In this document: piece by piece, positions 1-8,847 of the stretch
Position numbering within the stretch: the first letter of the stretch is position 1
Layout: each line of letters starts with the position of its first letter
From: DASRTE01 sp035656095
GTDB lineage: Bacteria > Actinomycetota > Actinomycetes > Jiangellales > Jiangellaceae
Direction: 5' to 3'
Length of the DNA: 41,560 nucleotides
Assembly: GCA_035656095.1 (NCBI GenBank)
Contig: DASRTE010000072.1
Span: forward strand, 1 to 41,560
Program-made: the position numbers and the translations under genes
Notes under the pieces: generated by a model
The model's input: the letters and a program-made list of their open reading frames with translations, nothing else
What the model was told of the DNA's origin: nothing
Database searches by the model: none

Positions 1-57
1 CTGCCCACCCGCATGGTCCCTCTCACCCGTCACGCCCCTCGACGTCCCGTACACACC

Positions 58-132
58 GAGTTGTCAGGCCTGACAACTCACCTGCCTGCGGCACATCGTC
101 GCCCCAGCCTGACAAGTCGCATACCTGACAGG
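58..132. promoter_or_regulatory. Palindromic operator cluster near the left edge
   Basis: A perfect 22-bp palindrome occupies 58-79. Each half is GAGTTGTCAGG read inward, so the core is TTGTCAGG joined directly to CCTGACAA. Two further half-site copies follow on the + strand: CCTGACAAG at 108-116 and CCTGACAGG at 124-132. A zero-spacer palindrome with nearby half-sites is typical of a dimeric regulator such as a TetR or GntR member. The cluster lies beyond the 3' end of the leftward DedA gene, so the controlled gene is probably outside the window to the left. The regulator is not identified. Confidence 0.45.
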
Positions 133-154
133 TCCGGCGGGCGTGGGCGGATGT

Positions 155-742
155 TCAGGCGCTCGTATCTGCGGCTCGACGCTGGCGCCGCTTGCGCATG
201 ATCCACCAGCCGAGGACCACCGCGATCGCGGCGAAGACCACGTAGTCGAGGTAGGCCAGGTAGTCCTCGACCCGCTCGTACTGGGTGCCGAGGGCGTAGC
301 CGGCTCCCACCAGCAGGGCGTTCCACAGCAAGCTGCCCAGCAGTGTGAGCACAACGAACGGAAGTAGCGGCATCCGTTGTGCGCCGGCCGGCAGCGAGAC
401 GAGGCTGCGGACGATCGGCACGAAGCGTCCGAAGAAGACGACGCCGTGACCATGGCGCTGGAACCAGGCCGAGGCCTGGTCGAAGTCGGACTCGTCGACG
501 AGCGGCAGCCTGGTCAGCCACCGCCGGGCACGCTGCTCGCCGAACGCTGCGCCCAACCAGTAGAGCACGAGCGCACCCAGGACGGATCCCAGCGTGGCAG
601 CGACCAGCACCCAGGCGACGTTCATGCGGCCGCGCTCGGCCAGGAAGCCCGCCAGCGACAGCGGGATCTCGCTCGGTATCGGCGGGAAGACGGTCTCGAC
701 CAGCGTCAGCAGGCCGACGCCGACCTCGCCGAGCGACGTCAT
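155..742 (-). CDS. DedA-family (SNARE-associated/VTT domain) membrane protein
   Basis: A 195-residue polytopic inner-membrane protein of the DedA/VTT family. Members support membrane homeostasis and proton-motive-force-dependent lipid scrambling or undecaprenyl-phosphate recycling; the exact substrate here is not known. Visible family features are the re-entrant segment FPPIPSEIPLSLAGF near the N terminus, the amphipathic stretch with FFGRFVPIVRS (the conserved G-R-x-x-P-x-x-R signature), then two hydrophobic helices and a basic tail (RKRRQRR). The open frame continues upstream to 973, but that stretch is Pro/Arg/Ser-rich and not family-like. The ATG at 742 begins just before the first conserved hydrophobic segment and is preferred, although no clear ribosome site precedes it. 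It diverges from secDF with 242 bp between them. Confidence 0.85.
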   Translation of the reverse strand: MTSLGEVGVGLLTLVETVFPPIPSEIPLSLAGFLAERGRMNVAWVLVAATLGSVLGALVLYWLGAAFGEQRARRWLTRLPLVDESDFDQASAWFQRHGHGVVFFGRFVPIVRSLVSLPAGAQRMPLLPFVVLTLLGSLLWNALLVGAGYALGTQYERVEDYLAYLDYVVFAAIAVVLGWWIMRKRRQRRAADTSA

Positions 743-934
743 GACGTCGGCGGCCAGGCCACTGAGCCCCGTCAGACCGTCATCGACGGTCTGGGACGAC
801 GGCGTGGAGCCGGTCGGCAGCGCGGACAGCAACGGGCGATTCCTCAGGCCGGAGATCGGTGGTCGGCAAGCAGCCGGTCCGGTGGACGGAAACGGCGGAC
901 CGCGACGATTGTAGGTGCGCCGCGCCGGCCCACG

Positions 935-940
935 TACACT
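935..940 (+). promoter_or_regulatory. Possible -10 box (TACACT) for secDF
   Basis: TACACT lies 45 bp before the chosen secDF start in the divergent DedA/secDF gap and fits an actinobacterial housekeeping -10 (TAnnnT). The -35 is weak: TTGTAG at 909-914 would leave a long 20-bp spacer. Tentative. Confidence 0.3.
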
Positions 941-984
941 GGCGCGCGCCGGCGACCGTGACGACGGCCGCATCGGAGGCCTCG

Positions 985-3303
985 GTGTCCCGCTCCACCC
1001 TGATCCGCACCCTGCTGGCGCTGGCCGTTCTCGCGGTGTCGTCCTACGTCGTGCTCACCGCGTCCCCGCGGCTCGGTCTCGATCTCCGCGGTGGGACGCA
1101 GATCGTCCTCGAGACCCGGGATTCCCCCACTGTGCAGGCTGACGCCGAGTCGACCGATCGTGCCCTCGAGGTGCTGCGCCGTCGGGTCGACGCTCTGGGC
1201 GTCGCCGAGCCGGCGCTGGCCCGCTCGGGCGAGCAGCGCATCATCGTCGAGCTGCCGGGCGTGCTCGACCCGCGCGAGGCCGCCGAGGTCATCGGCCGGA
1301 CGGCACAGCTGACGTTCCACCCGGTTCTCGGCGTCGCGCAAGCGCCGACCGCCTCACCGTCTCCGGGAACGGAGACGCCCGCTCCCGGCGCGGAGCTGGT
1401 GCTCCCGGACGAGTCGGGCCAGCCGCTACGGCTGGGTCCGGCCGCACTGACCGGCGACGGCGTCGCCGGTGCCGACGCCGCCATCGACCCGCAGACCGCC
1501 TCGGGGTGGTTCGTGACGGTCGACTTCGTCGGTGACGGTGAACAGGGGTGGGCGGAACTGACCGGCGAGGCGGCGTGCTCGCCGCCGGGCGACCCGATGC
1601 GGCGGATCGCGATCGTGCTCGACGAGGAGGTCATCTCCTCCCCCCAGGTCGACCCGGGCGTTTCCTGCGACATCGGCATCCCCGGCGGTGAGACCAAGAT
1701 CACCGGCACGTTCACGCAGCAGGAGGCCACCGACCTCGCGGTCCTCATCGAGGGCGGTGCCCTGCCGGTGCCGGTCGAGGTCGTCGAGCAGCGCACGGTC
1801 GGGCCGACCCTGGGTGCCGAGGCCATCGACGCGAGCGCCCGGGCGGCGATCATCGGCGTCGCTCTGACCGCCCTGTTCATCGTCGCCGCGTATCGGCTGA
1901 TGGGCCTGATGGCGACGATCGGCCTCGCGTGCTACGCGCTGATTTCGTTCGCGACGTTGACGGCCATCGGCGCCACCCTGACGTTGCCCGGCCTGGCGGG
2001 GTTCGTGCTGGCGATCGGCATGGCCGTCGACGCGAACGTGCTCGTCTTCGAACGCGCCCGCGAGGACTACGTCGACGGCACGACGAAGAGCGTTCGCAAG
2101 GCCGTGCAGAGCGGCTTCCGCCACGCGCTGTCGGCCATCGCCGACTCCAACGTCACCACGCTGCTCGCCGCCGTGCTGCTCTTCTTCCTCGCCGCCGGGC
2201 CGGTCCGGGGATTCGGCGTCACGCTGACCATCGGCGTGCTGGCGTCGCTGTTCTCAGCCCTGGTCGTCACCCGGGCCCTCGCGGAGTGGATCGCCACGCG
2301 GGGATGGGTCCGCCGCCGACCCGAGGTCACCGGGATCGCCAGGCACGGGCGGGTCCGTACCTGGCTCGACGAGAAGGGCCCGGACCTGATGCGGTCCCGC
2401 CGCCGATGGCTGCTGGTCTCGGCGGTGGTCGTTGTCCTCAGCATCGCCGGCATCAGCCTGCGCGGCCTCGACTTCGGCGTCGAGTTCACCGGTGGCCGGC
2501 TGATCGAGGTCTCGACCACCCGGCCGGTCGATCCCGACCGGGCTCGTATGGTCGTCGCCGAGGCCGGATTCCCGACGGCGGTCGTCCACGAGTCCGGGGA
2601 CGACGACGTCACCGTCCGCACCGGTGAGCTCACCGACGACGAGGCGGCCCGCATCCGCGAAGCGCTCGCGGACGCCGGCGGCGGAGCCGAGGTCGTCCGC
2701 GACGAACTGATCGGGCCCAGCCTGGGTGACGAGCTGCGGAGGAACGCGTTGATCGCCCTCGGGGTGGCGCTCGCCGCCCAGCTGGCCTATCTGGCGATCC
2801 GGTTCCGGTGGACGTTCGGCACCGGCGCCGTCGCGGCCCTGTCCCACAACGTCGTCATCGTCCTGGGCATCTTCGCGTGGCTGGGCAAGCCGATCGACGG
2901 GATCTTCCTGGCGGCACTGTTGACCATCATCGGCTACACGGTGAACGACTCCGTCGTCGTCTTCGACCGGATCCGCGAGAAGTGGACGGAGTCGCCGGGG
3001 TCGCCGTTCCCCCGGGTGGCGAACGCGGCGATCCTGGCCACGCTCCCCCGCACCGTCAACACCGGGATCAGCACGCTGTTCATCCTGGCGGCCCTGCTGG
3101 TCCTGGGGGGCGACTCGCTGTCCGACTTCGCCCTCGCACTCCTGCTGGGAATTCTGGTCGGCACGTACTCCTCCAACTTCACGGCAACGCCGCTGGCGAT
3201 CGAGCTCGAGGCCCGCTACCCCGGGTCCGCCCCGAGGCCCCGATCCGAGCGGCGCGCCGACGACCGGGGGCGGCAGGAGCCGGACTACGGCGCGGTGGTC
3301 TGA
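985..3303 (+). CDS. secDF: Fused protein-export membrane subunit SecDF
   Basis: A 772-residue RND-family accessory subunit of the Sec translocon. It uses the proton-motive force to pull exported proteins through SecYEG on the outer face of the membrane. The SecD half carries an N-terminal helix, GLDLRGGTQIVLE (about residues 31-43), a periplasmic P1 region with a low-complexity Pro/Thr insert, and the helix-4 relay AVDANVLVFERARED (about 347-361). The SecF half restarts with GLDFGVEFTGGRLIEV (about 494) and carries VNDSVVVFDRIREK (about 653). The GTG at 985 is chosen because GGAGG at 975-979 precedes it and the first helix follows at once; an upstream in-frame extension to 859 is not family-like. 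Actinobacteria usually have separate secD and secF beside yajC and ruvB. Here they are fused and none of those neighbours is present, so this may be an accessory paralogue. Confidence 0.95.
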   Translation: MSRSTLIRTLLALAVLAVSSYVVLTASPRLGLDLRGGTQIVLETRDSPTVQADAESTDRALEVLRRRVDALGVAEPALARSGEQRIIVELPGVLDPREAAEVIGRTAQLTFHPVLGVAQAPTASPSPGTETPAPGAELVLPDESGQPLRLGPAALTGDGVAGADAAIDPQTASGWFVTVDFVGDGEQGWAELTGEAACSPPGDPMRRIAIVLDEEVISSPQVDPGVSCDIGIPGGETKITGTFTQQEATDLAVLIEGGALPVPVEVVEQRTVGPTLGAEAIDASARAAIIGVALTALFIVAAYRLMGLMATIGLACYALISFATLTAIGATLTLPGLAGFVLAIGMAVDANVLVFERAREDYVDGTTKSVRKAVQSGFRHALSAIADSNVTTLLAAVLLFFLAAGPVRGFGVTLTIGVLASLFSALVVTRALAEWIATRGWVRRRPEVTGIARHGRVRTWLDEKGPDLMRSRRRWLLVSAVVVVLSIAGISLRGLDFGVEFTGGRLIEVSTTRPVDPDRARMVVAEAGFPTAVVHESGDDDVTVRTGELTDDEAARIREALADAGGGAEVVRDELIGPSLGDELRRNALIALGVALAAQLAYLAIRFRWTFGTGAVAALSHNVVIVLGIFAWLGKPIDGIFLAALLTIIGYTVNDSVVVFDRIREKWTESPGSPFPRVANAAILATLPRTVNTGISTLFILAALLVLGGDSLSDFALALLLGILVGTYSSNFTATPLAIELEARYPGSAPRPRSERRADDRGRQEPDYGAVV

Positions 3304-3314
3304 CACCCGGTTGG

Positions 3315-3320
3315 TACGAT
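3315..3320 (+). promoter_or_regulatory. Possible -10 box (TACGAT) for the mrp operon
   Basis: TACGAT lies in the 69-bp gap between secDF and mrpA, about 50 bp before the mrpA start. It matches TAnnnT, but no convincing -35 is visible 17 bp upstream, since that region is the end of secDF. An alternative is transcription reading through from secDF. Confidence 0.3.
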
Positions 3321-3372
3321 GTGCCTCCCTTCCCAGGCTCGATGAACGCCACGCCGACCGGCAGGTACTGAC

Positions 3373-6288
3373 GTGACGCTGCTCCTGCTTCTGCACCTCG
3401 GCCTGGCGGCGCTGGGTCCCCTCGTGGTACGGGCGATGGGCCGGTACGCCTTCCTCGTCCTGGCGTTGGCACCTGCCACCGCGTTCTGCTGGCTGCTGGC
3501 ACAGAGTTCGCGGGTGGCGCAGGGCGGGTCCGTGGTCGAGGTCGTCACGTGGGTGCCGAGCCTCGACCTCGATCTCGCGTTCCGGCTGACCACGTTGCAG
3601 TGGGTTCTCGCCCTGCTCGTCAGCGGCATAGGAGCGCTCGTCCTCGCCTACTGCACGTGGTACTTCGACGGCGATGCCGAGGGGCTCGGCAGGTTCGGGC
3701 TCAACTTCACCGGATTCGCCGGGGCCATGCTCGGTTTGGTCCTCGCCGACGACCTGCTGCTGCTGTACGTGTTCTGGGAACTCACCACCGTCTTCTCCTA
3801 CCTGCTCATCGGCCACCAGACCGAGCGCCGCGTGGACCGGCGGGCAGCGCTGCAGGCGCTGATCGTCACGACGGCCGGTGGGCTCGCGATGCTCGTCGGC
3901 CTGATCCTGATCGGCGACGCGGCAGGGACCTACCGGATCTCCGAGATACTCGCGGCGCCGCCCACGGGGGCCGCCGTGACGGCGGGTGTCGTGTTGGCGC
4001 TCGTCGGTGCCGTGTCGAAGTCGGCCCTCATCCCGTTCCACTTCTGGCTCCCGGGGGCGATGGTCGCACCGACACCTGTGAGTGCGTACCTGCATGCGGC
4101 GGCCATGGTGAAGGCCGGTGTCTACCTAGTCGCCCTGTTGGCACCTGCGTTCGCCGACGTCGGCCCGTGGCGGCCCATCGTGCTGGGCCTCGGCGCCGCG
4201 ACCATGGCGCTCGGGGGTTGGCATGCGCTTCGTCAGACCGACCTCAAGTTGCTCCTCGCCCACGGCACGGTCAGCCAACTGGGCTTCCTGGTGGCGATCG
4301 TCGGGCTCGGCACCCGGTCGGCGGCGCTCGCCGGTGTCGCGATGGTGGTCGCGCACGCGCTGTTCAAGGCGTCGCTGTTCCTCGTCGTCGGCATCATCGA
4401 CCGGGCGGCCGGCACCCGCGACCTGCGCGAACTGTCCGGGCTGGCCCGGTCGATGCCGGTGGTGACGGCGACCGGCCTGGCCGCGGCGGCGTCGATGGCG
4501 GCCATCCCGCCGGTCGCCGGCTTCGTGGCGAAGGAGAGCGTGTTCATCGCGTTCCTCGACGTCGGTGTCACACCTGATGGCGACGGCACCGGCATCGGGC
4601 CGGTACCGGCCGGCATCGTCCTCGCCGCCCTGGTCGCCGGCTCGGCGCTGACCGTCGCCTACACCGCGAGGTTCGCCTGGGGCGCCTTCGCCGCCAAACG
4701 CGATGTGCCCGCCACCGAACCGGTCGCCGTAGCCGCCAACTTCGTGGCCGCTCCGGCCCTGCTCAGCATGCTCAGCGTCGCCGTCGGCTTCGCCGGCGCC
4801 GCCGAGACCGCGCTCATCGAGCCCTACGCCACTGCTTTCCCGCCCGGCGCCCACGAGCCCGACCTCGCGCTCTGGCACGGCCTCGAGCCGGCCCTGGCGC
4901 TGTCGGCGGCCGCGGTGCTCGGCGGTCTCGCCCTGTTCGGACTTCGGGGCCGGGTCGAACGCCTGCAGGCACGGGCCGTCCCCCTGCTTGACGCCGGGCG
5001 CACGTACCACTCCCTGATGCGCGGCCTCGACCGGCTCGCCGTCGAGGTCACCGGAACGACGCAGCGCGGCTCCCTGCCGATCTACCTGGCTGTCGTCCTG
5101 GTCGTCGTCGTCGTGCTGCCAGGTGGCGCCCTGGTATTCGGCAGCCCCTGGGAGGTCGACCTCCGGGCGTGGGACGTTCCGGCCCAGGCCGCGGTCGGGG
5201 GGCTCGTCGCCGTCGCCGCCGTTCTGGCCGCCCGGGCCCGCCGCCGGCTCAAGGCGGTCGTCCTCGTCGGTGTCACCGGCTACGGCACGGCACTGCTCTT
5301 CCTCCTTCACGGTGCCCCTGACCTCGCGCTCACCCAGGTCCTCGTCGAGACCGTGACGATCGTGGTCTTCGTGCTCGTGATGCGCCGCTTGCCGATCTAC
5401 TTCTCCGACCGTCCGCTGACCTCGAGCAGGTGGGGCCGGCTCGGTATCGGTGTGCTGGTGGGGACGGCGTTCGCGGGCTTCGTGCTCGCAGCAACGTCGG
5501 CTCGGACGGCCGACCCCGTGTCGGAGGACTTCGCCGCCGAGGCGGTCAGCTTCGGTGGCGGCAGGAACATCGTCAACGTCATCCTCGTCGACATCCGCGC
5601 CTGGGACACCCTGGGTGAGATCTCGGTGCTGGCGGTGGCCGCGACGGGGGTCGCCAGCATGGTCTTCGTGCACACCCGGCGGGCCGGTATCGCCCGCCCA
5701 GCAGAGGGCCCGACGATCGCAGCACGCCGGCGAGCCACCGGAGACGACTACCGCAACACCTGGCTGCGAGGCGGGCGGACGCTTGCTCCCGAGCGGAGGT
5801 CGATCATCTTCGAGGTCGTGACCCGGCTGGCCTTCCACACCATGATCGCCTTCTCGCTGTTCCTGCTGTTCTCCGGTCACAACAACCCCGGCGGCGGGTT
5901 CGCCGGAGGGCTGGTCGCCGGCCTGGCCCTGATGGTCCGATACCTGGCCGCCGGCCGTTACGAGCTCGACGAAGCGGCGCCGGTCGACGCCGGACTCGTG
6001 CTCGGGCTGGGACTCGTGGTGGCCACCGGCACCGGGCTGATGTCGCTGCTGTTCGGTGGCGAGGTCCTGCAGAGCGCAGTGATCGACGTCACCGTGCCGC
6101 TGCTCGGTGAGATCCACCTGGTGACCTCGATCTTCTTCGACATCGGGGTCTACCTCGTGGTCGTCGGCCTGATGCTCGACGTGCTCCGAAGCCTGGGGTC
6201 CGGTGTCGACCGGCAGGCGGCACAGAACGGCGACGAGGAGGACGAGCCCGCGGCCCGGGAGCCCGAGGTCGTCAGGGGTGCCGGATGA
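3373..6288 (+). CDS. mrpA: Na+/H+ antiporter subunit MrpA fused to MrpB
   Basis: A 971-residue polytopic subunit of the multi-subunit Mrp (Mnh/Sha) Na+(Li+)/H+ antiporter, related to complex I subunit NuoL. The first two thirds are the proton-antiporter core, with the acidic helix VFWELTTVFSYLLIG (about residues 134-148), the lysine-bearing GAVSKSALIPFHFWLPGA, and LLLAHGTVSQLGFLV. A DUF4040-like hydrophobic region follows (about 600-690). The last ~150 residues form an MrpB (MnhB) domain, recognisable from SGHNNPGGGFAGGL and HLVTSIFFDIGVYLVVVG. An MrpA-MrpB fusion explains why no separate mrpB follows. The start is GTG with only a weak ribosome site. The gene begins the operon and its stop overlaps the mrpC start (ATGA). 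Its role is sodium and pH homeostasis at the cytoplasmic membrane. Confidence 0.96.
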   Translation: MTLLLLLHLGLAALGPLVVRAMGRYAFLVLALAPATAFCWLLAQSSRVAQGGSVVEVVTWVPSLDLDLAFRLTTLQWVLALLVSGIGALVLAYCTWYFDGDAEGLGRFGLNFTGFAGAMLGLVLADDLLLLYVFWELTTVFSYLLIGHQTERRVDRRAALQALIVTTAGGLAMLVGLILIGDAAGTYRISEILAAPPTGAAVTAGVVLALVGAVSKSALIPFHFWLPGAMVAPTPVSAYLHAAAMVKAGVYLVALLAPAFADVGPWRPIVLGLGAATMALGGWHALRQTDLKLLLAHGTVSQLGFLVAIVGLGTRSAALAGVAMVVAHALFKASLFLVVGIIDRAAGTRDLRELSGLARSMPVVTATGLAAAASMAAIPPVAGFVAKESVFIAFLDVGVTPDGDGTGIGPVPAGIVLAALVAGSALTVAYTARFAWGAFAAKRDVPATEPVAVAANFVAAPALLSMLSVAVGFAGAAETALIEPYATAFPPGAHEPDLALWHGLEPALALSAAAVLGGLALFGLRGRVERLQARAVPLLDAGRTYHSLMRGLDRLAVEVTGTTQRGSLPIYLAVVLVVVVVLPGGALVFGSPWEVDLRAWDVPAQAAVGGLVAVAAVLAARARRRLKAVVLVGVTGYGTALLFLLHGAPDLALTQVLVETVTIVVFVLVMRRLPIYFSDRPLTSSRWGRLGIGVLVGTAFAGFVLAATSARTADPVSEDFAAEAVSFGGGRNIVNVILVDIRAWDTLGEISVLAVAATGVASMVFVHTRRAGIARPAEGPTIAARRRATGDDYRNTWLRGGRTLAPERRSIIFEVVTRLAFHTMIAFSLFLLFSGHNNPGGGFAGGLVAGLALMVRYLAAGRYELDEAAPVDAGLVLGLGLVVATGTGLMSLLFGGEVLQSAVIDVTVPLLGEIHLVTSIFFDIGVYLVVVGLMLDVLRSLGSGVDRQAAQNGDEEDEPAAREPEVVRGAG

Positions 6289-6710
6289 ACGCCAACCTCG
6301 CGCTGGTCCTCACCGCCTCGGTCCTGGTCGCCGCCGGTGTCTACCTGCTGCTCGAACGCAGCCTCACCAGGGTCCTGATCGGCATCCTCCTCATCAGCAA
6401 CGGGGTCAACATCGCGTTCCTCGTCGCCGGTGGCCCGGCCGGCGGTGCCCCCATCGTCGGGGTCACGGAGCCCGCACGGATGAGCGACTCACTGCCGCAG
6501 GCGATGGTGTTGACCGCGATCGTGATCACGCTCGGGATCACCGCGTTCCTGCTGGCGATGGCCTACCGGAGCTGGCAGCTGACCGGTCACGACGAGGTCC
6601 AGGACGACGTCGAGGACGCCGCGATCCGCCGGCTGGCCGTGGCCGACGCCGAGTCGCGGAGCTACGACGACGACGACGAACGCGCCCCGATGCCGGAGGG
6701 CCGGCCGTGA
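6285..6710 (+). CDS. mrpC: Na+/H+ antiporter subunit MrpC
   Basis: A 141-residue NuoK-like subunit of the Mrp antiporter with three predicted helices: NLALVLTASVLVAAGVYLLL, then ILLISNGVNIAFLVAGGP, then AMVLTAIVITLGITAFLLAM. The NGVNIAFL segment and the PQAMVLTAIVIT segment are the family's conserved blocks. The C-terminal ~30 residues are acidic (YDDDDERAP) and probably cytoplasmic. The ATG overlaps the mrpA stop by four bases, and its own TGA overlaps the mrpD GTG. The very tight spacing suggests translational coupling, as expected for fixed-stoichiometry subunits. Confidence 0.95.
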   Translation: MNANLALVLTASVLVAAGVYLLLERSLTRVLIGILLISNGVNIAFLVAGGPAGGAPIVGVTEPARMSDSLPQAMVLTAIVITLGITAFLLAMAYRSWQLTGHDEVQDDVEDAAIRRLAVADAESRSYDDDDERAPMPEGRP

Positions 6711-8272
6711 CCGCCGCCAGCCTCGTCCCGCTCCCGGTCGTGCTGCCGCTGCTGGGAGCCGGCGTTGCCCTTGCGCTCGGCCGCTGGGCCCACGTACAGC
6801 GGGCCGTGAGCGTGGTCGCACTGTCGGCATCGGTGGCGATCGCCGCGATCCTGCTGGTCAGCGCCGACTCGCAGGGACCGCTCGTGGTCTGGATCGGCGG
6901 CTGGCCCGAACCGTTGGGTATCTCACTCGTCGCCGACCGGCTGTCGGCATTGATGCTGCTGGTGTCGGCAACGGTGACACTCGCAGTCCTCGTGTACTCG
7001 CTCGGCCAGGGCGTCGCCGACGGCACCCGCGACACCCCGCTGTCGATCTATCACCCCACCTACCTCGTGCTCTCCGCGGGCGTCGCGAACGCGTTCCTGG
7101 CCGGCGACCTGTTCAACCTCTTCGTCGGCTTCGAGGTGTTGCTCGCCGCCAGCTACGTCCTGATGACCCTGACCGGCACCGGCGAGCGCATCCGGGCCGG
7201 CACGACGTACGTCGTGGTCAGCCTGCTGTCATCGCTGCTGTTCCTCACAGCCATCGCGCTGGTCTACGCGGCCACGGGCACGGTCAATCTCGCCCAGCTC
7301 TCCGGACGGCTGGCGGACCTGCCCGACGGCGTCTCCCTGGTCCTCCAACTCCTGCTGCTCACCACCTTCTCCATCAAGGCGGCGGTGTTCCCGTTGTCGG
7401 CATGGCTGCCCGACAGTTACCCGACCGCTCCGGCGCCGGTGACCGCCGTGTTCGCCGGACTGCTCACCAAGGTCGGCGTCTATGCGATCATCCGCACCCA
7501 AACGCTGCTGTTCCCGGACAGCCCGTTGACCGATCTGCTCATGTGGGCGGCGCTGCTGACGATGATCGTCGGCATCCTCGGTGCGGTCGCGCAGTCGGAG
7601 ATCAAACGGATGCTGTCGTTCACGCTGGTGAGCCACATCGGCTACATGGTGTTCGGCGTCGCTCTGGCGACCACCTCCGGCCTGGCCGGAGCGATCTTCT
7701 ACGTGGTCCACCACATCACCATCCAGACCACACTGTTCCTCGTCGCCGGCCTGGTCGAGCGGCGTGGCGGTTCCACGTCGCTCAACCGGCTGGGCGGTCT
7801 GGCCACGGTGTCGCCGATCCTGGGAGTGCTGTTCTTCGTCCCGGCCATGAACCTGGGCGGGATCCCGCCGTTCTCGGGCTTCCTCGGCAAGGCGGGACTG
7901 CTCCAGGCAGGAGTCGCCGCCGACCGGCCGCTCGCGTACCTCCTGGTGGCGGGAGGTGTGGTCACGAGCCTGCTGACGTTGTACGCGGTCGCCAAGGCGT
8001 GGAACCTCGCGTTCTGGAGGGCGGCACCGGCCGAGATCCTCGAGCCGGCCGGCACAGCTCCCAGGGGATCCGCGGACGAGCCCGGCCCACCCCCGGCGAC
8101 ACCGGTCGCCCTACCGGCCGCGATGGTCGCGCCGACCGCCGGGCTGGTGCTCGTCGGCGTCGCCCTCAGCGTCGTCGCCGGTCCGCTGTTCGGCGTTGCC
8201 GACCGGGCCGCGGTCGATCTGCGGGAGCGCTCACCGTACGTGGAGTCGGTCCTGCCCGGCGGTGTGCCGTGA
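6707..8272 (+). CDS. mrpD: Na+/H+ antiporter subunit MrpD
   Basis: A 521-residue NuoM/NuoN-like proton-translocating subunit. Family blocks are GDLFNLFVGFEVLLAASYVL (the helix with the conserved glutamate), TTFSIKAAVFPLSAWLPDSY with its essential lysine, the APAPVTAVFAGLLTKVGVYA helix, and SEIKRMLSFTLVSHIGYMVF. About 14 hydrophobic segments are visible. The frame is open far upstream, but the GTG at 6707 is the real start: GGAGGG at 6695-6700 precedes it and it overlaps the mrpC stop as GTGA. The cytoplasmic loop near 440-460 is Pro/Gly-rich and variable, as in other members. It works with MrpA in the membrane-embedded ion path. Confidence 0.95.
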   Translation: MTAASLVPLPVVLPLLGAGVALALGRWAHVQRAVSVVALSASVAIAAILLVSADSQGPLVVWIGGWPEPLGISLVADRLSALMLLVSATVTLAVLVYSLGQGVADGTRDTPLSIYHPTYLVLSAGVANAFLAGDLFNLFVGFEVLLAASYVLMTLTGTGERIRAGTTYVVVSLLSSLLFLTAIALVYAATGTVNLAQLSGRLADLPDGVSLVLQLLLLTTFSIKAAVFPLSAWLPDSYPTAPAPVTAVFAGLLTKVGVYAIIRTQTLLFPDSPLTDLLMWAALLTMIVGILGAVAQSEIKRMLSFTLVSHIGYMVFGVALATTSGLAGAIFYVVHHITIQTTLFLVAGLVERRGGSTSLNRLGGLATVSPILGVLFFVPAMNLGGIPPFSGFLGKAGLLQAGVAADRPLAYLLVAGGVVTSLLTLYAVAKAWNLAFWRAAPAEILEPAGTAPRGSADEPGPPPATPVALPAAMVAPTAGLVLVGVALSVVAGPLFGVADRAAVDLRERSPYVESVLPGGVP

Positions 8273-8847
8273 CCCCTGTTGCTCCCCGCTCGCGGATGGG
8301 TCACGCACTGCGCTCCCCCATGGTTGTGTGGCTCACGATCGCCTGGGTCCTCCTGTGGGGCGATCTCTCGATCGCCAACGTCGTGTCGGGGGCACTGATC
8401 GGCATCGTAGTGACCGCCGTCTTCCCGCTGCCGCCGATCATCTTCGAGGGCCGCGTGCACCCGGTCGCGGTGGCCCGCCTGCTCGGCTGGTTCGTCGTGG
8501 AACTCGTCGTGGCGAGCGTGCAGGTGACCGCCTTGGCACTGCGCTTCGGGCACCAGCCGCGCAACGCGGTGGTCCACGTCGATCTCCGCAGTCGATCCGA
8601 CCTGTATCTCACCATCACCGCTGAACTGCTCACACTCGTACCGGGCAGCATGGTCATCGAGGTCCGGCGCACCACCTCGACTCTGTACATGCACCTGCTC
8701 GGGGTGCGCGACGACTCCGACGTCGACCGCGCGAAGGCACACGCCCTCGCCGTGGAGGAGCGGGTGGTCCGGGCACTCGCGTCCTCGACCGAGCTGGCGG
8801 AGTTCCGGCGGATCCGGTCGGCCGAGGTGGGCGGGTCGCCGTCATGA
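8269..8847 (+). CDS. mrpE: Na+/H+ antiporter subunit MrpE
   Basis: A 192-residue MnhE-type subunit. It shows two N-terminal hydrophobic helices (MVVWLTIAWVLLWGDLSIAN and a second containing GALIGIVVTAVFPLPP), a third helix (LLGWFVVELVVASVQVTALA), and the soluble region with LTLVPGSMVIEV and LYMHLLGV that defines the family. The GTG at 8269 overlaps the mrpD stop; an internal ATG at 8296 is an alternative that would drop nine residues. MrpE is needed for assembly of the Mrp complex rather than directly for ion transfer in studied systems. The gene ends by overlapping the mrpF ATG. Confidence 0.94.
   Translation: MTPVAPRSRMGHALRSPMVVWLTIAWVLLWGDLSIANVVSGALIGIVVTAVFPLPPIIFEGRVHPVAVARLLGWFVVELVVASVQVTALALRFGHQPRNAVVHVDLRSRSDLYLTITAELLTLVPGSMVIEVRRTTSTLYMHLLGVRDDSDVDRAKAHALAVEERVVRALASSTELAEFRRIRSAEVGGSPS

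Noticed and set aside
2254..4095. Long open frame (613 codons) antisense to secDF and mrpA
   Set aside because: Its translation is almost all Arg, Gly, Asp, Glu, Gln and His without hydrophobic core or domains, as expected for the reverse of GC-rich membrane-protein genes.
4126..6117. Long open frame (663 codons) antisense to mrpA
   Set aside because: Same polar low-complexity composition; the + strand frame is a clear MrpA/MrpB protein.
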